DNA of 64,000 bases from G965230615 sp965230615 (GCA_965230615.1 OZ246012.1:1-64000), one strand, 5' to 3'; shown: positions 1 through 10,052, counted from the stretch's first letter. Notes: generated by a model from the sequence alone, not told the origin. A program made the numbers and translations.

Positions 1-3000
1 GCCCTGCCAGCGGGGCAGATCATTACCTACACTGTGCCCGCTGATCGCATGAATGCGCTGAGTATCGCCACGATTAATGCGATTCGTGTGAATGCCGGTA
101 TTCATATTACGGCCGATAACAATATTACCGTCTATGCACTCAATACCAAAACATCCACAACCGATGGCTTTCTGGCCTTACCGGTACGTGCTTTAGGGCA
201 AGAGTACATTGTGAGTAGCTATACCGCCGTGGGAAATCAAGATGAAGGTTCTGTCTTTGCCGTCTTGGCCACACAAGACAATACCCAAGTGACCATCACC
301 CCGACGATGGAAGTGGTCAATGATAACCAGTTTCCCGTCGCACCTGCCTTGGCGCATCCTGCACAGCAAGCCTATACCATTACCCTCAATACCGGTGATG
401 TCTATCAGGTAGAATCGGATCATACACTGGTGCAAGACTTTACCGGCACACGCATTAACAGTAATCAGCCGGTTGTTGTGTATGGCAGCCATGCCTGTGG
501 TCAATTGCCAGTGGCTTACAAAGACCGTGGCCCACGGCCTTATGGCGTTGATGTCGGTCCGCAAGATAGCCCACTGCCGTTTGGTTTTTGTGATCATCTG
601 GTCGAACAACTGATGCCGCAAGCCAGCCTGGCGGCAGACTATATGACCTTACCACTCGCCGGTCGCCGCGGTGGCGACAGCTTCCGCGTTGTTGCGCCGT
701 TTGATAATACTGATATTTACCTAAACGATGTGTTTGTTGCGACCATCGATGCCGGTGAGTTCTATGATTATATTACCGATCAAGCCAGTGTATTGCGTAG
801 CTCCGAGCCAGTACAGTTAACCCAGTTTTCCAACGGTGATCAATACGATAACGGCTTTGGCAATACGATCTACGGCGACATTCCAGAGCGGCCGAATGTG
901 ACGGCCCGTTTTGCAGACCCGTTTATGGTATTGATTCCGCCAAGAGAGCAATACTTAAAGCAATACCAAATCAACACACCCGCGACCGGCTTTAGCGTCA
1001 ACAGTGTGAATGTGATCGTACCGAACAGTGCCTTAGCCAGCGTTGCATTAAATGGGGTGAATATCCCTGCCGATCAATTCCAGGCCATTGCGGGTACCGC
1101 CTTTAGCGGTGCGCAGCTGCCGATTGCCGCAGGCTCACACAGCCTGCAAGCCGATGCGCCGTTTGGTTTAATGGTCTATGGCTATGATAATAACGACAGC
1201 TATGGTTACCTTGGGGGTGTGGCATTAAGCGAATACGACACCGTTGATCATATCGACTTAAGCCTACAAAGTGCCCCAGCCACGGTTGGCGAACAAGTCT
1301 GTGTAACCGCTGCGATACGCGATGCTAACAATAACGGCCTGGCGGGTGCCCGGGTGCGCTTTACTGTCAGCGGTAGCCGCGAGCTACAGCGCTATGTCTT
1401 AGCCGACTTGCGCGGTGATGCCCAATATTGTTATCAAGGTATTTTGCAAACCCAAGATACCGTGACAGCACAAGTACTGAGTATCAGCCGTGCCTTAACC
1501 ATTGACTGGCAGCCTGATGCTAGTGGCGTCAACCATGCGCCAGTGATTACCTCTAAACCCACATTGCATTGGCACGACGGCGATACCTTCAGCTATCGTG
1601 TCATCGCCGTTGACCCAGAAGGTGATAGTTTAAGCTATAGCCTGCTGCAAGCCCCGGTGGGTATGACAATGGATGCAGCCGGACAAATCACCTGGCCTAA
1701 TAGTGCTGTCTTGCTAGAACGCCCGGTGGTCGAGGTCTTGGTCACCGATGGCAATGGGGGTGAAGTTCGTCAGGCATTTCAGCTCTCCACCGACTTACCG
1801 TTTAATGACACACCACAATTTGCGGTCTCGCCTAATCTTACCGCGACCGTCTCGGTACCTTATATTTATAATGCTGCGCTGAGCGATAATGAATTAGCCT
1901 TAGATGATGTCAGCGTTATCTTCAATGATGATGGCGACCGCCACTATGTCAGCATCGCACAAGGCCCAGCTGCGGCCAGTATCGAACAAATCGACAATGC
2001 CAGCGTACAAAACCTCTTGCGCTGGACACCGGCCGCAGCCGGTGCGGTGGACTTTCAATTAAACGTGGTCGATAGCCGCGATGGCCGCAACCAGCAACGC
2101 TTTACCGTGAATGTGCTGGATAACTTGCCGCCGAGTATTGATTCCACACCGCCGCTGTTGGCGGCGGCCAATAATGAATATATTTATATTGTTGCTGTTA
2201 GCAATGATGTGCCGATTGACTTAAGCAATGCCGATGCGGTTAACCTGCAACTGATCGAAGGCCCCGCCGGTATGGTGGCAGAGCGGCTGCGCAATGCCGA
2301 TAACAATGGCTGGCAATTTAACGTGCGCTGGACACCGACCACAGCCGATATTGGTCAAAGCGTGAATGTGCGCTTTGCTGCCACCGACCGGGTGAACAGC
2401 ACTGAGCAGGCCTATCGCCTGACCGTCAGTGATACCCAGCCACCAGTGATCAACTCCACACCGGCCAATAGCGTTGAAGCCCGTTTTGAATACCAATATC
2501 AAATCGATGCCACCGACCCCGAAGGCAATGCCTTGCGTTATCGCTTCGACTTTGCCCCAAGCGGCATGACGGTTGACAGCAATGGTCTGGTTCGTTGGCA
2601 AACCAGCGATGCTGACGAAGGGTTTTATAACATCATCCTTGCGGTCGATGATGGCCAAGGCGGTGTCACACGTCAGACTTTCCAAGTTTCCGTCACACCG
2701 TATATCAACCGCGCACCGCAATTGCGGCCACAAATTATTCCGCCGCAAGCCAAAGTAGGGCGTGAGTGGCGCTATACCTTATTAATAGACGATATGGAAA
2801 ACGATCCATTAACGCACTCACTGGTCGCCGCACCGGCCAACGCCATTATCGACAGTAGCACGGGTGAGATCCGCTGGACGCCAACGGCAGACCAAATCGG
2901 TACCGCCAACTTTACCCAGCGCGTCGTCGATGGCTTTAATATCAGCGAGTTTGATTGGCAGGTTGACGTCTTGCCCGCCAGTGCGCCATTGGAGACCAGC

Positions 3001-6000
3001 CTCCACGTTGCCCCGAGTTTATTAGTGAACGAAGGCGAGCAGTGGACAGTGACCGTGATAACAGATAACACGGCAGGCCCTATCACCGTCGATTTACAAT
3101 TTGACGCACAACCGGTAGCCGTCAATATATTCAACCAAGCACAGGTGACCGCACCGGCGATCGGTGTGCATGAATTCACCGTGAGTGTCAGCGATGGCTT
3201 CGAGACTGCCAGCAACAGCCTAAATGTTTTCGTGCGCGACCCGAACGATACCGACTTCCCGGTGGTCAACCTGCTAAGCCCGGCCAATGGCAGTGAGGTC
3301 ACCGCGCCAAGCCTTGTAACGGGCACCGTGACCGATGCGAACCTGTTTAGCTGGGCCATTAAACTGCGCTCAGCCCGCGATGCGCAAGGCGAGAATGATA
3401 TCACCCTGGCCAGTGGCTTTGCCGCCGATGTCGGTGCTGACGACCAGGTCAGCGGCACGCTCGATCCGAGCTTGCTGATGAATGGTAAATACCTCGTCAT
3501 CTTAGAAGGCACTGACCTCAACGGCCAAACCGCCACCGTGGCGCATGGAGTGAATATTGAAGGTAACCTCAAAGTGGGTAACTTTAGCTTTACCCTTGAA
3601 GACATGAACATTCCGCTGTCGGGTATTCCAGTGAGCATTAAGCGCACTTACGATACCCGCCGCAAACAAGAGTCACTTGACTTCGGACATGGTTGGAGTG
3701 TGGATTATCAATCAGTGTTGATTGAAGAAAACGTTGAGCCAACCCAGGGCTGGCAACAAGTGCGTGCCAATGTACGCTTTGATGCTGGCGGTGGTGGTGG
3801 TGTGTTTGTCTCCAATGCCTTCTGTACCGTGCCGATTGGTGCCAAAGAGGTGAGCGTGACCTTGCCTGATGGCAGCGTGGAAGCCTTTAATGTGAGTGCG
3901 CGGGCTATCGACGGTGGCGCGCAAAGTATTGATGAGCCATCGTGCTACCTAACGCTGGGCCGTAACCAAACACTGGCGTTTGTTGCCAAAGAGGGCACGC
4001 ACTCAACACTAACGTTGACTGATCAAACCGTATTCTATTTAACCGATCTTGACGATGGTCACCTGGCGGCTGATTTTCTAGAAACCGAGCCAGCGCCCGT
4101 GAGTTTATATACGCTCACCACAAGAGAAGGTTTCGTCTACCACCTCGATCAAAATTTCGGCATCTTAAGCTTCGAAGACCCGAACGGCAATACCATCACC
4201 TACAGTGATGCGGGTATCCTGCACTCCGATGGCAAAAGCATTACCTTCGAGCGCGATAGCGACAACCGTATTACCGCTTTGGTTGACCCCATGGGGCATC
4301 GCGTCGAATATGCCTACGACGGCCGTGGTGACTTAATCAGCAGTACCGATCAGGTTGGTGCCGTTATGACCTATGTTTATAATAACGAACACGCCATGCT
4401 CGAACTGATTGACCCGAGCGGTCGCCGCCTGGTGCGCAATATTTATAACGATGCCGGTCGCCTCATTGCCCAGGAAGATAACGACGGCAACCGCACCGAG
4501 TTTAACCACGACTTACAAGGCCGTATCTCAATCGTGACTGACCGCTTAGGCCGTGCCACCCAGCATGCCTATGACGCACGCGGTAATATCCTCACCATTG
4601 TCGATGCCTTGGGCAATGCCACCGAGTTTACCTACGATAGTGAAGATAATCAGCTTAGCCAAACCAATGCGCGTGGCCACAGCAGCACAGCCACCTATAA
4701 CAGCGAGGATGACCAACTCACCCAAACCGATGAGCTGGGCAATACCATCACCTTCGCGTATAACGACAAAGGCCAGGAAACCCGTATTGTTGATGCCAGG
4801 CTCAATGAATTTATCAACAGCTACAATGAGGCAGGCGAACTCTTAAGCGTACAAGACCCACGCGGTAACACCGCGCAGCAAGTGGTCAACAACAAAGGCC
4901 AGGTCACCCGCCGTACCGATGCAGTCAATGGCACCACCACCTTTGTGTATGATAGCGAGGGCAACATCACGCAAGAAACCGCACCCGATGGTGCCGTGAC
5001 CACGCGTGAGTACGACGCCAACAATAACCTGATCACCGAAACCGTTACCCGCACCGATGGTGCCAGCACCTTTAACGAGATCACCCGCTTTCGCTACGAT
5101 AATCGTAACCGCGTGGTGCAAGTGATCAATGCCAATGGGCAAAGCAGCTTCACCGAATACGACTTAAACGGTCACGAGCGCGCCCGCGTGGATGAATTAG
5201 GCCGTCGCACCGAGATGGACTACGACCCTTATGGCCGCCTGATCGAGACGCGCTACCCCGATGGCACGCAAGAGCACAACAGTTACGACGCCGAAGGTAA
5301 TCTGTTAAGCCAAACCGACCGCAACGGCCGGGTCACCCAGTTTGCCTACGATGCGCTGAATCGTTTAACGAGCACCACCTTTGCCGATGGCAGCACCACA
5401 CACACCGCGTACGATGCCGTGGGTAATGTGATCGCCGAGATCGACGAGAACGGCAACCGCACCGAACATGAATACGATGCGGCTAATCGTAGAATACTCA
5501 CACGCAATGCCTTAAACCAGGTATTCCGTTTTGAGTACGACCCGGACGGTAACCTGATCCGCGAGATCGATGCCTTAAACCGCACAACCACGCATGTCTA
5601 TGACAGCTTAGATAACCGCATAGAGACAGTATTCGCTAATGGCCAGCGCATCCAGACCGAGTACGATGCGCTCGGCCGCGTGATCGCCGAGATTGATGAG
5701 GCAGGGCTGCGCACCGAGTTTGTCTACGACAGCAAAGGTAACTTAACGCAAGTCAAACAAGGTACAGATGTGGATGGCGATACCCTCGCCACCGAAGACG
5801 GTGCAACGACAACGTTTACCTACGATGAACAAAACAACAAAACCAGCCAGACCGATGCGCTGGGCCGTACCACGCGCTGGCGTTACGACCGCCTGGGTCG
5901 AGTGATCGTTCGAACCTTGCCCAACAACCTAAGCGAGAGCTACAGCTATGACCGCGTGGGCAACCGCACGGGCCGCACGCCGTTTGACTTTGCCCTGCGT

Positions 6001-7944
6001 GAAAACAACACCTTCGATGTGAACAACCGCTTAATCGAAGCCGACTACACCGGGGCCAATGCCGTGACCGAGACCTTCCAATACGACAACGTCGGCAACC
6101 GCATAAGCGCGGCTAATGCCGAAGGCACGCATACCTGGGAATACGATAACCGAGACCGCTTAATCCGCGAGATCAAGCCCAACGGTGACGAGATAGAATA
6201 CGCGTATGATAGTGCGGGTAATCGCACCACGGTGACGACAACGGTCAACACCAACGGTGGCGGCACCACAAGCCGCACCGAGACTTACGAGTACGATGTG
6301 TTAAACCGCCTGGCCCGTGTGATAGACGAGCACAACAACATCACCACCTATACCTACGATGCGGTAGGTAACCGCGAGACCATGACATTCCCGAACGGCA
6401 ACGTGACCACCTACACCTATGACCAACGCAACCGCTTAACGGCGATGAGCACGGCCAACCCGAGCGCCACGCTGCTCGAGCGCTACAACTACACCCTGCA
6501 TCCCACCGGCAGACGCACCCACATCGATGAGCTAGACGGTCGCCGCAGTCAATACCAATACGACGACCTCTACCGCATGACAAGCGAGACCATCACCGAC
6601 AGCCAAAACGGTAACCATCAGGCCGACTACCAATACGACGCCGTGGGCAACCGCACGCAGAGCATTATCAACGGCGTGACCACCGCCTACACCTATGATG
6701 TGAACGACCAGCTGGTAAGCCAAGGCGGAGAAACCTACACCTACGACTTTAACGGCAGCTTAAGAACACACAGAATCGGCTTCAGTACCACTACGTATAC
6801 CTACAATGCCAAACAGCAGCTCATCCAGGTAAGCAAACCGGGTGAGCAAATTAACTACGCCTACGACGTGGACGGCAACCGCATCAGCAGTACCGAGAAC
6901 AGCAACACCACCGACTACCTGGTCGATACCAACCGCGACTTTGCGCAAGTGTTAAACGAGAAGGTCAACAATGCCATCGAAGTACACTATGTACACGGCG
7001 ATGACCTGATCAGCCAAGACAGCGCCAGCAATATACGCTATTATCATACAGACGGCTTAGGCAGTACCCGGCACCTGAGTGATGCCGGAGGCTCTTTAAC
7101 AGACTCTTATGACTATGCAGCGTTTGGTGAATTACTGAACAGCACTGGGGCGAGTGAGAATCGGTATTTGTTTACCGGCGAGCAGTTTGATGCATTCACT
7201 TCTAACTATTATCTGCGTAATCGTTATTACTCTCCAAGTAGTGGACGCTTTAATAGCATGGACTCATTTGCTGGCATTAATCGTATGCCAGTATCATTAA
7301 ACAAATACGTTTATGCATTTTCTGATCCGGTGAATCTGACTGACCCAAGTGGAAACTTTCCTGGGCTTGCTGAGCTTATGGTTGTTAATAACCTTATGTC
7401 ATTGATGTTTAACCTTCAAATAGAAGGCGCAGTTGGTTCTTTGGATTCAGTAGGTGTTGAGCATGAGGCATTACAAACAGCAGAGAGTGTAACAAGGTTT
7501 CTTGGTTATGCTGCTATGGGAGCCACTGGTGTAGTTGTTCTCAAGATTCTTTCAAAGAAAGCTGCGCGGAAATTAAATAGGAATGCTGATAGACCTATAG
7601 AGCAAAATAGACAGAAGATCGAAAGAGGTGATGTTATAGCGTTAGGGATCGAAGACCATCTAGATGAGTTTACACATGTTGTTAATGGCAAAAACTGGAA
7701 GCAGTGGGCTAAAGATGATCCATTAAACTGGCAGTTAGCATTCCAAGATGTTGTTGGCAGTCCTCAGAATAAAGTTGCTTTTAATTTAACTGGTGTAGAT
7801 GTGTTAGGTGGAATATCAAGAGCTGCTTCGGGTCGAGGTGGTGCGACTGATTGGGAGCTTCTTATGATAAGGTCGAATCCAGAATGGTGGCCTAGAATTA
7901 CTTGGTTCAAAAATGGAAAGGAAATTTTAAATCCGTTTGAGTAA
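1..7944 (+). CDS. Giant Rhs/YD-repeat polymorphic toxin with IgGFc-binding-like N-terminus (5' end outside window)
   Basis: The frame is open to base 1, so the N-terminus lies upstream; the first possible internal start is GTG at 34. Counting from there, about residues 50-400 resemble the IgGFc-binding N-terminal domain, 405-490 a Big-type Ig domain, and 500-1160 a string of Ig/cadherin-like repeats. The Rhs part begins near 1176 (IPVSIKRTYD), with YD repeats to about 2290. The Rhs core (YYHTDGLGSTRHL, YDYAAFGE, TGEQFD, DPSGNF) ends near 2442. The last ~195 residues are an AT-rich tip, presumably the toxin; I do not recognise its family (features: GIEDHLDEFTH, FNLTGVDVLGG, WPRITWFKNGKEI). In known Rhs proteins the YD repeats form a shell that encloses the tip. 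The tip is followed by a small gene placed like an immunity gene. Core sequence after GEQFDA differs from the other copies in the window, suggesting tip replacement. Confidence 0.92.
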   Translation, partial: ALPAGQIITYTVPADRMNALSIATINAIRVNAGIHITADNNITVYALNTKTSTTDGFLALPVRALGQEYIVSSYTAVGNQDEGSVFAVLATQDNTQVTITPTMEVVNDNQFPVAPALAHPAQQAYTITLNTGDVYQVESDHTLVQDFTGTRINSNQPVVVYGSHACGQLPVAYKDRGPRPYGVDVGPQDSPLPFGFCDHLVEQLMPQASLAADYMTLPLAGRRGGDSFRVVAPFDNTDIYLNDVFVATIDAGEFYDYITDQASVLRSSEPVQLTQFSNGDQYDNGFGNTIYGDIPERPNVTARFADPFMVLIPPREQYLKQYQINTPATGFSVNSVNVIVPNSALASVALNGVNIPADQFQAIAGTAFSGAQLPIAAGSHSLQADAPFGLMVYGYDNNDSYGYLGGVALSEYDTVDHIDLSLQSAPATVGEQVCVTAAIRDANNNGLAGARVRFTVSGSRELQRYVLADLRGDAQYCYQGILQTQDTVTAQVLSISRALTIDWQPDASGVNHAPVITSKPTLHWHDGDTFSYRVIAVDPEGDSLSYSLLQAPVGMTMDAAGQITWPNSAVLLERPVVEVLVTDGNGGEVRQAFQLSTDLPFNDTPQFAVSPNLTATVSVPYIYNAALSDNELALDDVSVIFNDDGDRHYVSIAQGPAAASIEQIDNASVQNLLRWTPAAAGAVDFQLNVVDSRDGRNQQRFTVNVLDNLPPSIDSTPPLLAAANNEYIYIVAVSNDVPIDLSNADAVNLQLIEGPAGMVAERLRNADNNGWQFNVRWTPTTADIGQSVNVRFAATDRVNSTEQAYRLTVSDTQPPVINSTPANSVEARFEYQYQIDATDPEGNALRYRFDFAPSGMTVDSNGLVRWQTSDADEGFYNIILAVDDGQGGVTRQTFQVSVTPYINRAPQLRPQIIPPQAKVGREWRYTLLIDDMENDPLTHSLVAAPANAIIDSSTGEIRWTPTADQIGTANFTQRVVDGFNISEFDWQVDVLPASAPLETSLHVAPSLLVNEGEQWTVTVITDNTAGPITVDLQFDAQPVAVNIFNQAQVTAPAIGVHEFTVSVSDGFETASNSLNVFVRDPNDTDFPVVNLLSPANGSEVTAPSLVTGTVTDANLFSWAIKLRSARDAQGENDITLASGFAADVGADDQVSGTLDPSLLMNGKYLVILEGTDLNGQTATVAHGVNIEGNLKVGNFSFTLEDMNIPLSGIPVSIKRTYDTRRKQESLDFGHGWSVDYQSVLIEENVEPTQGWQQVRANVRFDAGGGGGVFVSNAFCTVPIGAKEVSVTLPDGSVEAFNVSARAIDGGAQSIDEPSCYLTLGRNQTLAFVAKEGTHSTLTLTDQTVFYLTDLDDGHLAADFLETEPAPVSLYTLTTREGFVYHLDQNFGILSFEDPNGNTITYSDAGILHSDGKSITFERDSDNRITALVDPMGHRVEYAYDGRGDLISSTDQVGAVMTYVYNNEHAMLELIDPSGRRLVRNIYNDAGRLIAQEDNDGNRTEFNHDLQGRISIVTDRLGRATQHAYDARGNILTIVDALGNATEFTYDSEDNQLSQTNARGHSSTATYNSEDDQLTQTDELGNTITFAYNDKGQETRIVDARLNEFINSYNEAGELLSVQDPRGNTAQQVVNNKGQVTRRTDAVNGTTTFVYDSEGNITQETAPDGAVTTREYDANNNLITETVTRTDGASTFNEITRFRYDNRNRVVQVINANGQSSFTEYDLNGHERARVDELGRRTEMDYDPYGRLIETRYPDGTQEHNSYDAEGNLLSQTDRNGRVTQFAYDALNRLTSTTFADGSTTHTAYDAVGNVIAEIDENGNRTEHEYDAANRRILTRNALNQVFRFEYDPDGNLIREIDALNRTTTHVYDSLDNRIETVFANGQRIQTEYDALGRVIAEIDEAGLRTEFVYDSKGNLTQVKQGTDVDGDTLATEDGATTTFTYDEQNNKTSQTDALGRTTRWRYDRLGRVIVRTLPNNLSESYSYDRVGNRTGRTPFDFALRENNTFDVNNRLIEADYTGANAVTETFQYDNVGNRISAANAEGTHTWEYDNRDRLIREIKPNGDEIEYAYDSAGNRTTVTTTVNTNGGGTTSRTETYEYDVLNRLARVIDEHNNITTYTYDAVGNRETMTFPNGNVTTYTYDQRNRLTAMSTANPSATLLERYNYTLHPTGRRTHIDELDGRRSQYQYDDLYRMTSETITDSQNGNHQADYQYDAVGNRTQSIINGVTTAYTYDVNDQLVSQGGETYTYDFNGSLRTHRIGFSTTTYTYNAKQQLIQVSKPGEQINYAYDVDGNRISSTENSNTTDYLVDTNRDFAQVLNEKVNNAIEVHYVHGDDLISQDSASNIRYYHTDGLGSTRHLSDAGGSLTDSYDYAAFGELLNSTGASENRYLFTGEQFDAFTSNYYLRNRYYSPSSGRFNSMDSFAGINRMPVSLNKYVYAFSDPVNLTDPSGNFPGLAELMVVNNLMSLMFNLQIEGAVGSLDSVGVEHEALQTAESVTRFLGYAAMGATGVVVLKILSKKAARKLNRNADRPIEQNRQKIERGDVIALGIEDHLDEFTHVVNGKNWKQWAKDDPLNWQLAFQDVVGSPQNKVAFNLTGVDVLGGISRAASGRGGATDWELLMIRSNPEWWPRITWFKNGKEILNPFE

Positions 7945-7963
7945 TACATTAGGAATATATGCT

Positions 7964-8203
7964 ATGGACGATGAGTTATTGAGAAAAGAATTTAGTAGTT
8001 TTTTAAAGCGACTTATTGATGGTGACTGCAATGAAAGTGATTGGAGCAAATATATTGTTAATCACTATCATAATGAGTCTGTTGAAGAAGCTAGAAGGCA
8101 GTGCGCACAATTAATAATTAAGGAAAATCCATCAGGAGATTTTTCTGATTTAAATGAAAGCCTTGTCAAAAAGCTTGAGTTAATAAGAGTCAGACTTGAT
8201 TAA
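7964..8203 (+). CDS. Putative immunity protein for the main Rhs tip
   Basis: A 79-residue acidic, helical-looking protein that starts 20 bp after the Rhs stop codon. The ATG at 7964 is chosen because AGGA lies about 9 bp upstream; an in-frame TTG at 7937 would overlap the toxin gene and has no ribosome site. There is no signal peptide, so it should act in the cytoplasm. No family is recognised. The role as cognate immunity rests on position alone, which is the usual order in Rhs and CDI loci. Base composition matches the AT-rich toxin tip rather than the Rhs core, so tip and immunity probably moved as one unit. Confidence 0.75.
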   Translation: MDDELLRKEFSSFLKRLIDGDCNESDWSKYIVNHYHNESVEEARRQCAQLIIKENPSGDFSDLNESLVKKLELIRVRLD

Positions 8204-8221
8204 CCGAAGCATGTTAATGCA

Positions 8222-8243
8222 GTGGAGGACATTAGTCCTCCAC
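8222..8243. repeat. 9-bp perfect stem-loop between immunity gene and symE
   Basis: GTGGAGGAC, four bases, then GTCCTCCAC. It covers the 3' end of symE and lies just after the immunity gene, so it may end transcription in both directions, although it has no T-run. Intact or decayed versions recur at 11824 and 31793, marking the same module border. Confidence 0.6.
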
Positions 8244-8513
8244 CACCGTTAAAATAAGCTGCTTATCTTTGATCGTAATCTGATACTTATCGCCGATGTT
8301 AAAGCCTGCGTCGAGCAACCAATGGCCGCGCAGATTAATCCACGGGATCTTACGCCAGCCCTGATGCGCCTGGCCTTTTAACGGTGGATAGCCATTCACA
8401 TGCACCGTCGCCATTTTAGGGTGACAGGTTTTGTAGGAAGAAGGCGGTTCAGCCACCTGATGATTTGTACAAAGCGCGGCTAAGCCGGTAGACTCTACGG
8501 AATCCATGATCAA
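8232..8513 (-). CDS. symE: SymE family toxin-like protein
   Basis: 93 residues. The C-terminal half (IPWINLRGHWL..AGF..G..Y.I....QLIL) fits the SymE fold, an AbrB-like protein that in Escherichia coli is an SOS-induced RNA-degrading toxin controlled by the antisense RNA SymR. The N-terminal half is variable and Pro-rich. It is convergent with the Rhs immunity gene, 28 bp away. A nearly identical paralogue lies at 12227-12502. Upstream on the same strand is the remnant of an XRE regulator, matching the intact xre-symE order at 12227-12968. SymE genes are often found next to Rhs genes in other bacteria. No SymR-type antisense promoter was identified. Confidence 0.8.
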   Translation of the reverse strand: MIMDSVESTGLAALCTNHQVAEPPSSYKTCHPKMATVHVNGYPPLKGQAHQGWRKIPWINLRGHWLLDAGFNIGDKYQITIKDKQLILTVVED

Positions 8514-8596
8514 CTCCTTGTTAGTTGCTTGTGGTTAGCTCGCTTGCGGTGTGTCCGCACCGTAAGTGAGCGCTATGTTATATTAGGGCAAGTCAA

Positions 8597-8740
8597 CTAC
8601 TCCTCGACCTGTGCGGCTTTTAAGAAAGTATCTAATAGTTGCACAATCTGCCGACGCTGCTTGGCGGGTAACTTCTCAATCTGCTGAAAACGCCGCTGTA
8701 AGCGCGAGTCTGGTTTTTTAGACTTTTTAATGGGCGTAAT
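8597..8740 (-). pseudogene. Truncated XRE regulator (C-terminal ~47 codons)
   Basis: Reading minus, the frame ends ...KLPAKQRRQIVQLLDTFLKAAQVEE-stop, which parallels the C-terminus of the intact XRE protein at 12579-12968 (LMPRSKQKFISEMLE). The 5' part is missing because the insertion sequence starting at 8741 interrupts it. With symE at 8232-8513 this is a second, broken xre-symE pair. Confidence 0.7.
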
Positions 8741-9934
8741 CCTGTCCCTGGCGAATTGCTAATTCAAGCCAAAATAGGCGTATGAAACAGCCCACGACAA
8801 TGTGATTGCCAACGATATTGAGTCAGAGAAGCAGGTGGTTTGGCTAAGTTATCTGCTTTATGGGCTGGAATAAGCCCATTAATTCCTTGGTGCGGCCGAG
8901 CATGATTATAGTAATCCTTGTAGCCATCGAGCTTTTGCTGTAAATCGGCGGCTGTCCAAAACAAGGTTTGATCGAGACACTCCCGCCTTACCGAGCCAAT
9001 CAGGCGCTCCACAAACGGATGCGACAGCGGAATATAGGGTAGGGATTTAAGCTCTTCAATTTCTAGAATGCGTAAATTGGCTTGCCATTGTTGATACTGA
9101 AATAAAGGATCATTATCCGAGCTGAGTTTATCGGGTGGTTTACGCTTTTTGATGATGCTGTTAAACATACGGCATATCGTGGGTCCGTCCAAATGCCCTG
9201 CGTTTACCGCAAAACCGATAATGCGGCGTGAATACTGATCCATAACCACCATCACCCAATGTGATTTGAGTGTAATGGACTCACAACGAAAGAAATCAAG
9301 TGACCACAGACTATCTTTACTATGGCCTAAAAAGCTTAACCAGGAAGGGCCTTTGTTGCCTGGTTTAGGTTTGAAGTGTTGTTGGAGAACACGGCGAACG
9401 ATATCTTTATTGATATGAAGCCCAAACGTATTATTGATCGTATCAGCGATTTTAGGGCAGCCATAGTGTGGATTGCGGCGCTTGATCTCTAAAATAAGAT
9501 CAACGAGTTCTTGGGAAGGTCCTTTTGGGCCTGGCTTGCAGGCTGTGTTGCTAAATAAGCGGCAGTACTTGCGTTTAATTAAGCAGCGATGAAACGCAAG
9601 TAGCGTAGCCGGTTTAAGCACAATGGCAATACGCGCTAAGCGTTGTGGTGCGATCCATAGTGATGATAGTGCAAAGACCCAACGATCAGTAGCGGTTAAC
9701 TGCGGTGACCGGGATCGGCCACGATTAAGCACCAATAATTGTTGCTTTAGTGCAATGTTTTCAGCAGCAATTTTTTTCAGTGCAGCATGAGAACGCGGCT
9801 TAACAAATACCAACACGACTTTGAGTAAAGTGATGAGTATATGTGCTAGCGAGAGCACACCGTAAAGTACGTGTTTAAGCATAGCCGCGAGTTACGAATA
9901 GAGGCACATATAGAAATTTTTGGGTATGTTAGCA
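8741..9934 (-). mobile_element. Insertion sequence A (integrase-core transposase)
   Basis: The outer end is CCTGTCCCTGGCGAATTG at 8741. The same end recurs at 21206, 26121 (partial), 27676 (11 bp) and 27994, always at a sequence break, which defines it as an IS terminus. The other end is not resolved: no inverted copy of the terminus is visible before the leader repeat at 9935. The element interrupts the xre remnant at 8597 and directly abuts the leader of an orphan Rhs tip. Confidence 0.7.
8764..9882 (-). CDS. DDE integrase-core transposase (IS3/IS481-like)
   Basis: 372 residues, apparently intact. The N-terminal helix (ALKQQLLVLNR) and helix-turn-helix region are followed by an HTH_21-like segment (NPHYGCPKIADTI). 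The rve catalytic core shows first Asp in SLDFFRCES, second Asp in SSDNDPLF and the Glu in VERLIGSVRREC, then YYNHARPHQGIN. It catalyses cut-and-paste or circle-type transposition of its element. Three truncated copies of the same element occur later in the window (21206, 27994, 31263), so this is the probable active source. Confidence 0.88.
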   Translation of the reverse strand: MLKHVLYGVLSLAHILITLLKVVLVFVKPRSHAALKKIAAENIALKQQLLVLNRGRSRSPQLTATDRWVFALSSLWIAPQRLARIAIVLKPATLLAFHRCLIKRKYCRLFSNTACKPGPKGPSQELVDLILEIKRRNPHYGCPKIADTINNTFGLHINKDIVRRVLQQHFKPKPGNKGPSWLSFLGHSKDSLWSLDFFRCESITLKSHWVMVVMDQYSRRIIGFAVNAGHLDGPTICRMFNSIIKKRKPPDKLSSDNDPLFQYQQWQANLRILEIEELKSLPYIPLSHPFVERLIGSVRRECLDQTLFWTAADLQQKLDGYKDYYNHARPHQGINGLIPAHKADNLAKPPASLTQYRWQSHCRGLFHTPILA

Positions 9935-10052
9935 GAAAAAGTGCGTCTGGCGATTTTTTTTGCTAGAGTACGATGTATTGATTTTTAGCTCTTTAACAGC
10001 CTGATCTCTAACGAAAAACCCGCCTCGGTTACGATGCGCGCGTCGGGGTAAC
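9935..10052 (+). repeat. Rhs-tip leader repeat, copy 1
   Basis: A ~118-bp block (AAAAAGTGCGTCTGG...GCGCGTCGGGGTAA) found almost unchanged at 19504 and 26164, each time fused to an orphan Rhs tip. It contains a T8 run, GCTCTTTAACA at 9988 (matches the boxA core of rRNA antitermination leaders) and an imperfect hairpin GTTAC-GATGCGCGCGTC-GGGGTAAC. It ends in TAA, directly followed in frame by CTA TTT ACT GGC GAG CAG, the Rhs core LFTGEQ. Confidence 0.75.

Noticed and set aside
4200..6900. Regularly spaced repeats that could be mistaken for a CRISPR array
   Set aside because: They are degenerate YD-repeat codons in an open frame with no constant repeat/spacer structure.
193..7691. Many antisense frames opposite the giant Rhs gene
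   Set aside because: They arise from the biased GC-rich repeat codons; none has a ribosome site or recognisable protein.
9961..10050. Part of an rRNA operon, because of the boxA-like sequence
   Set aside because: No 16S, tRNA or processing sequences follow; only the short box is shared.
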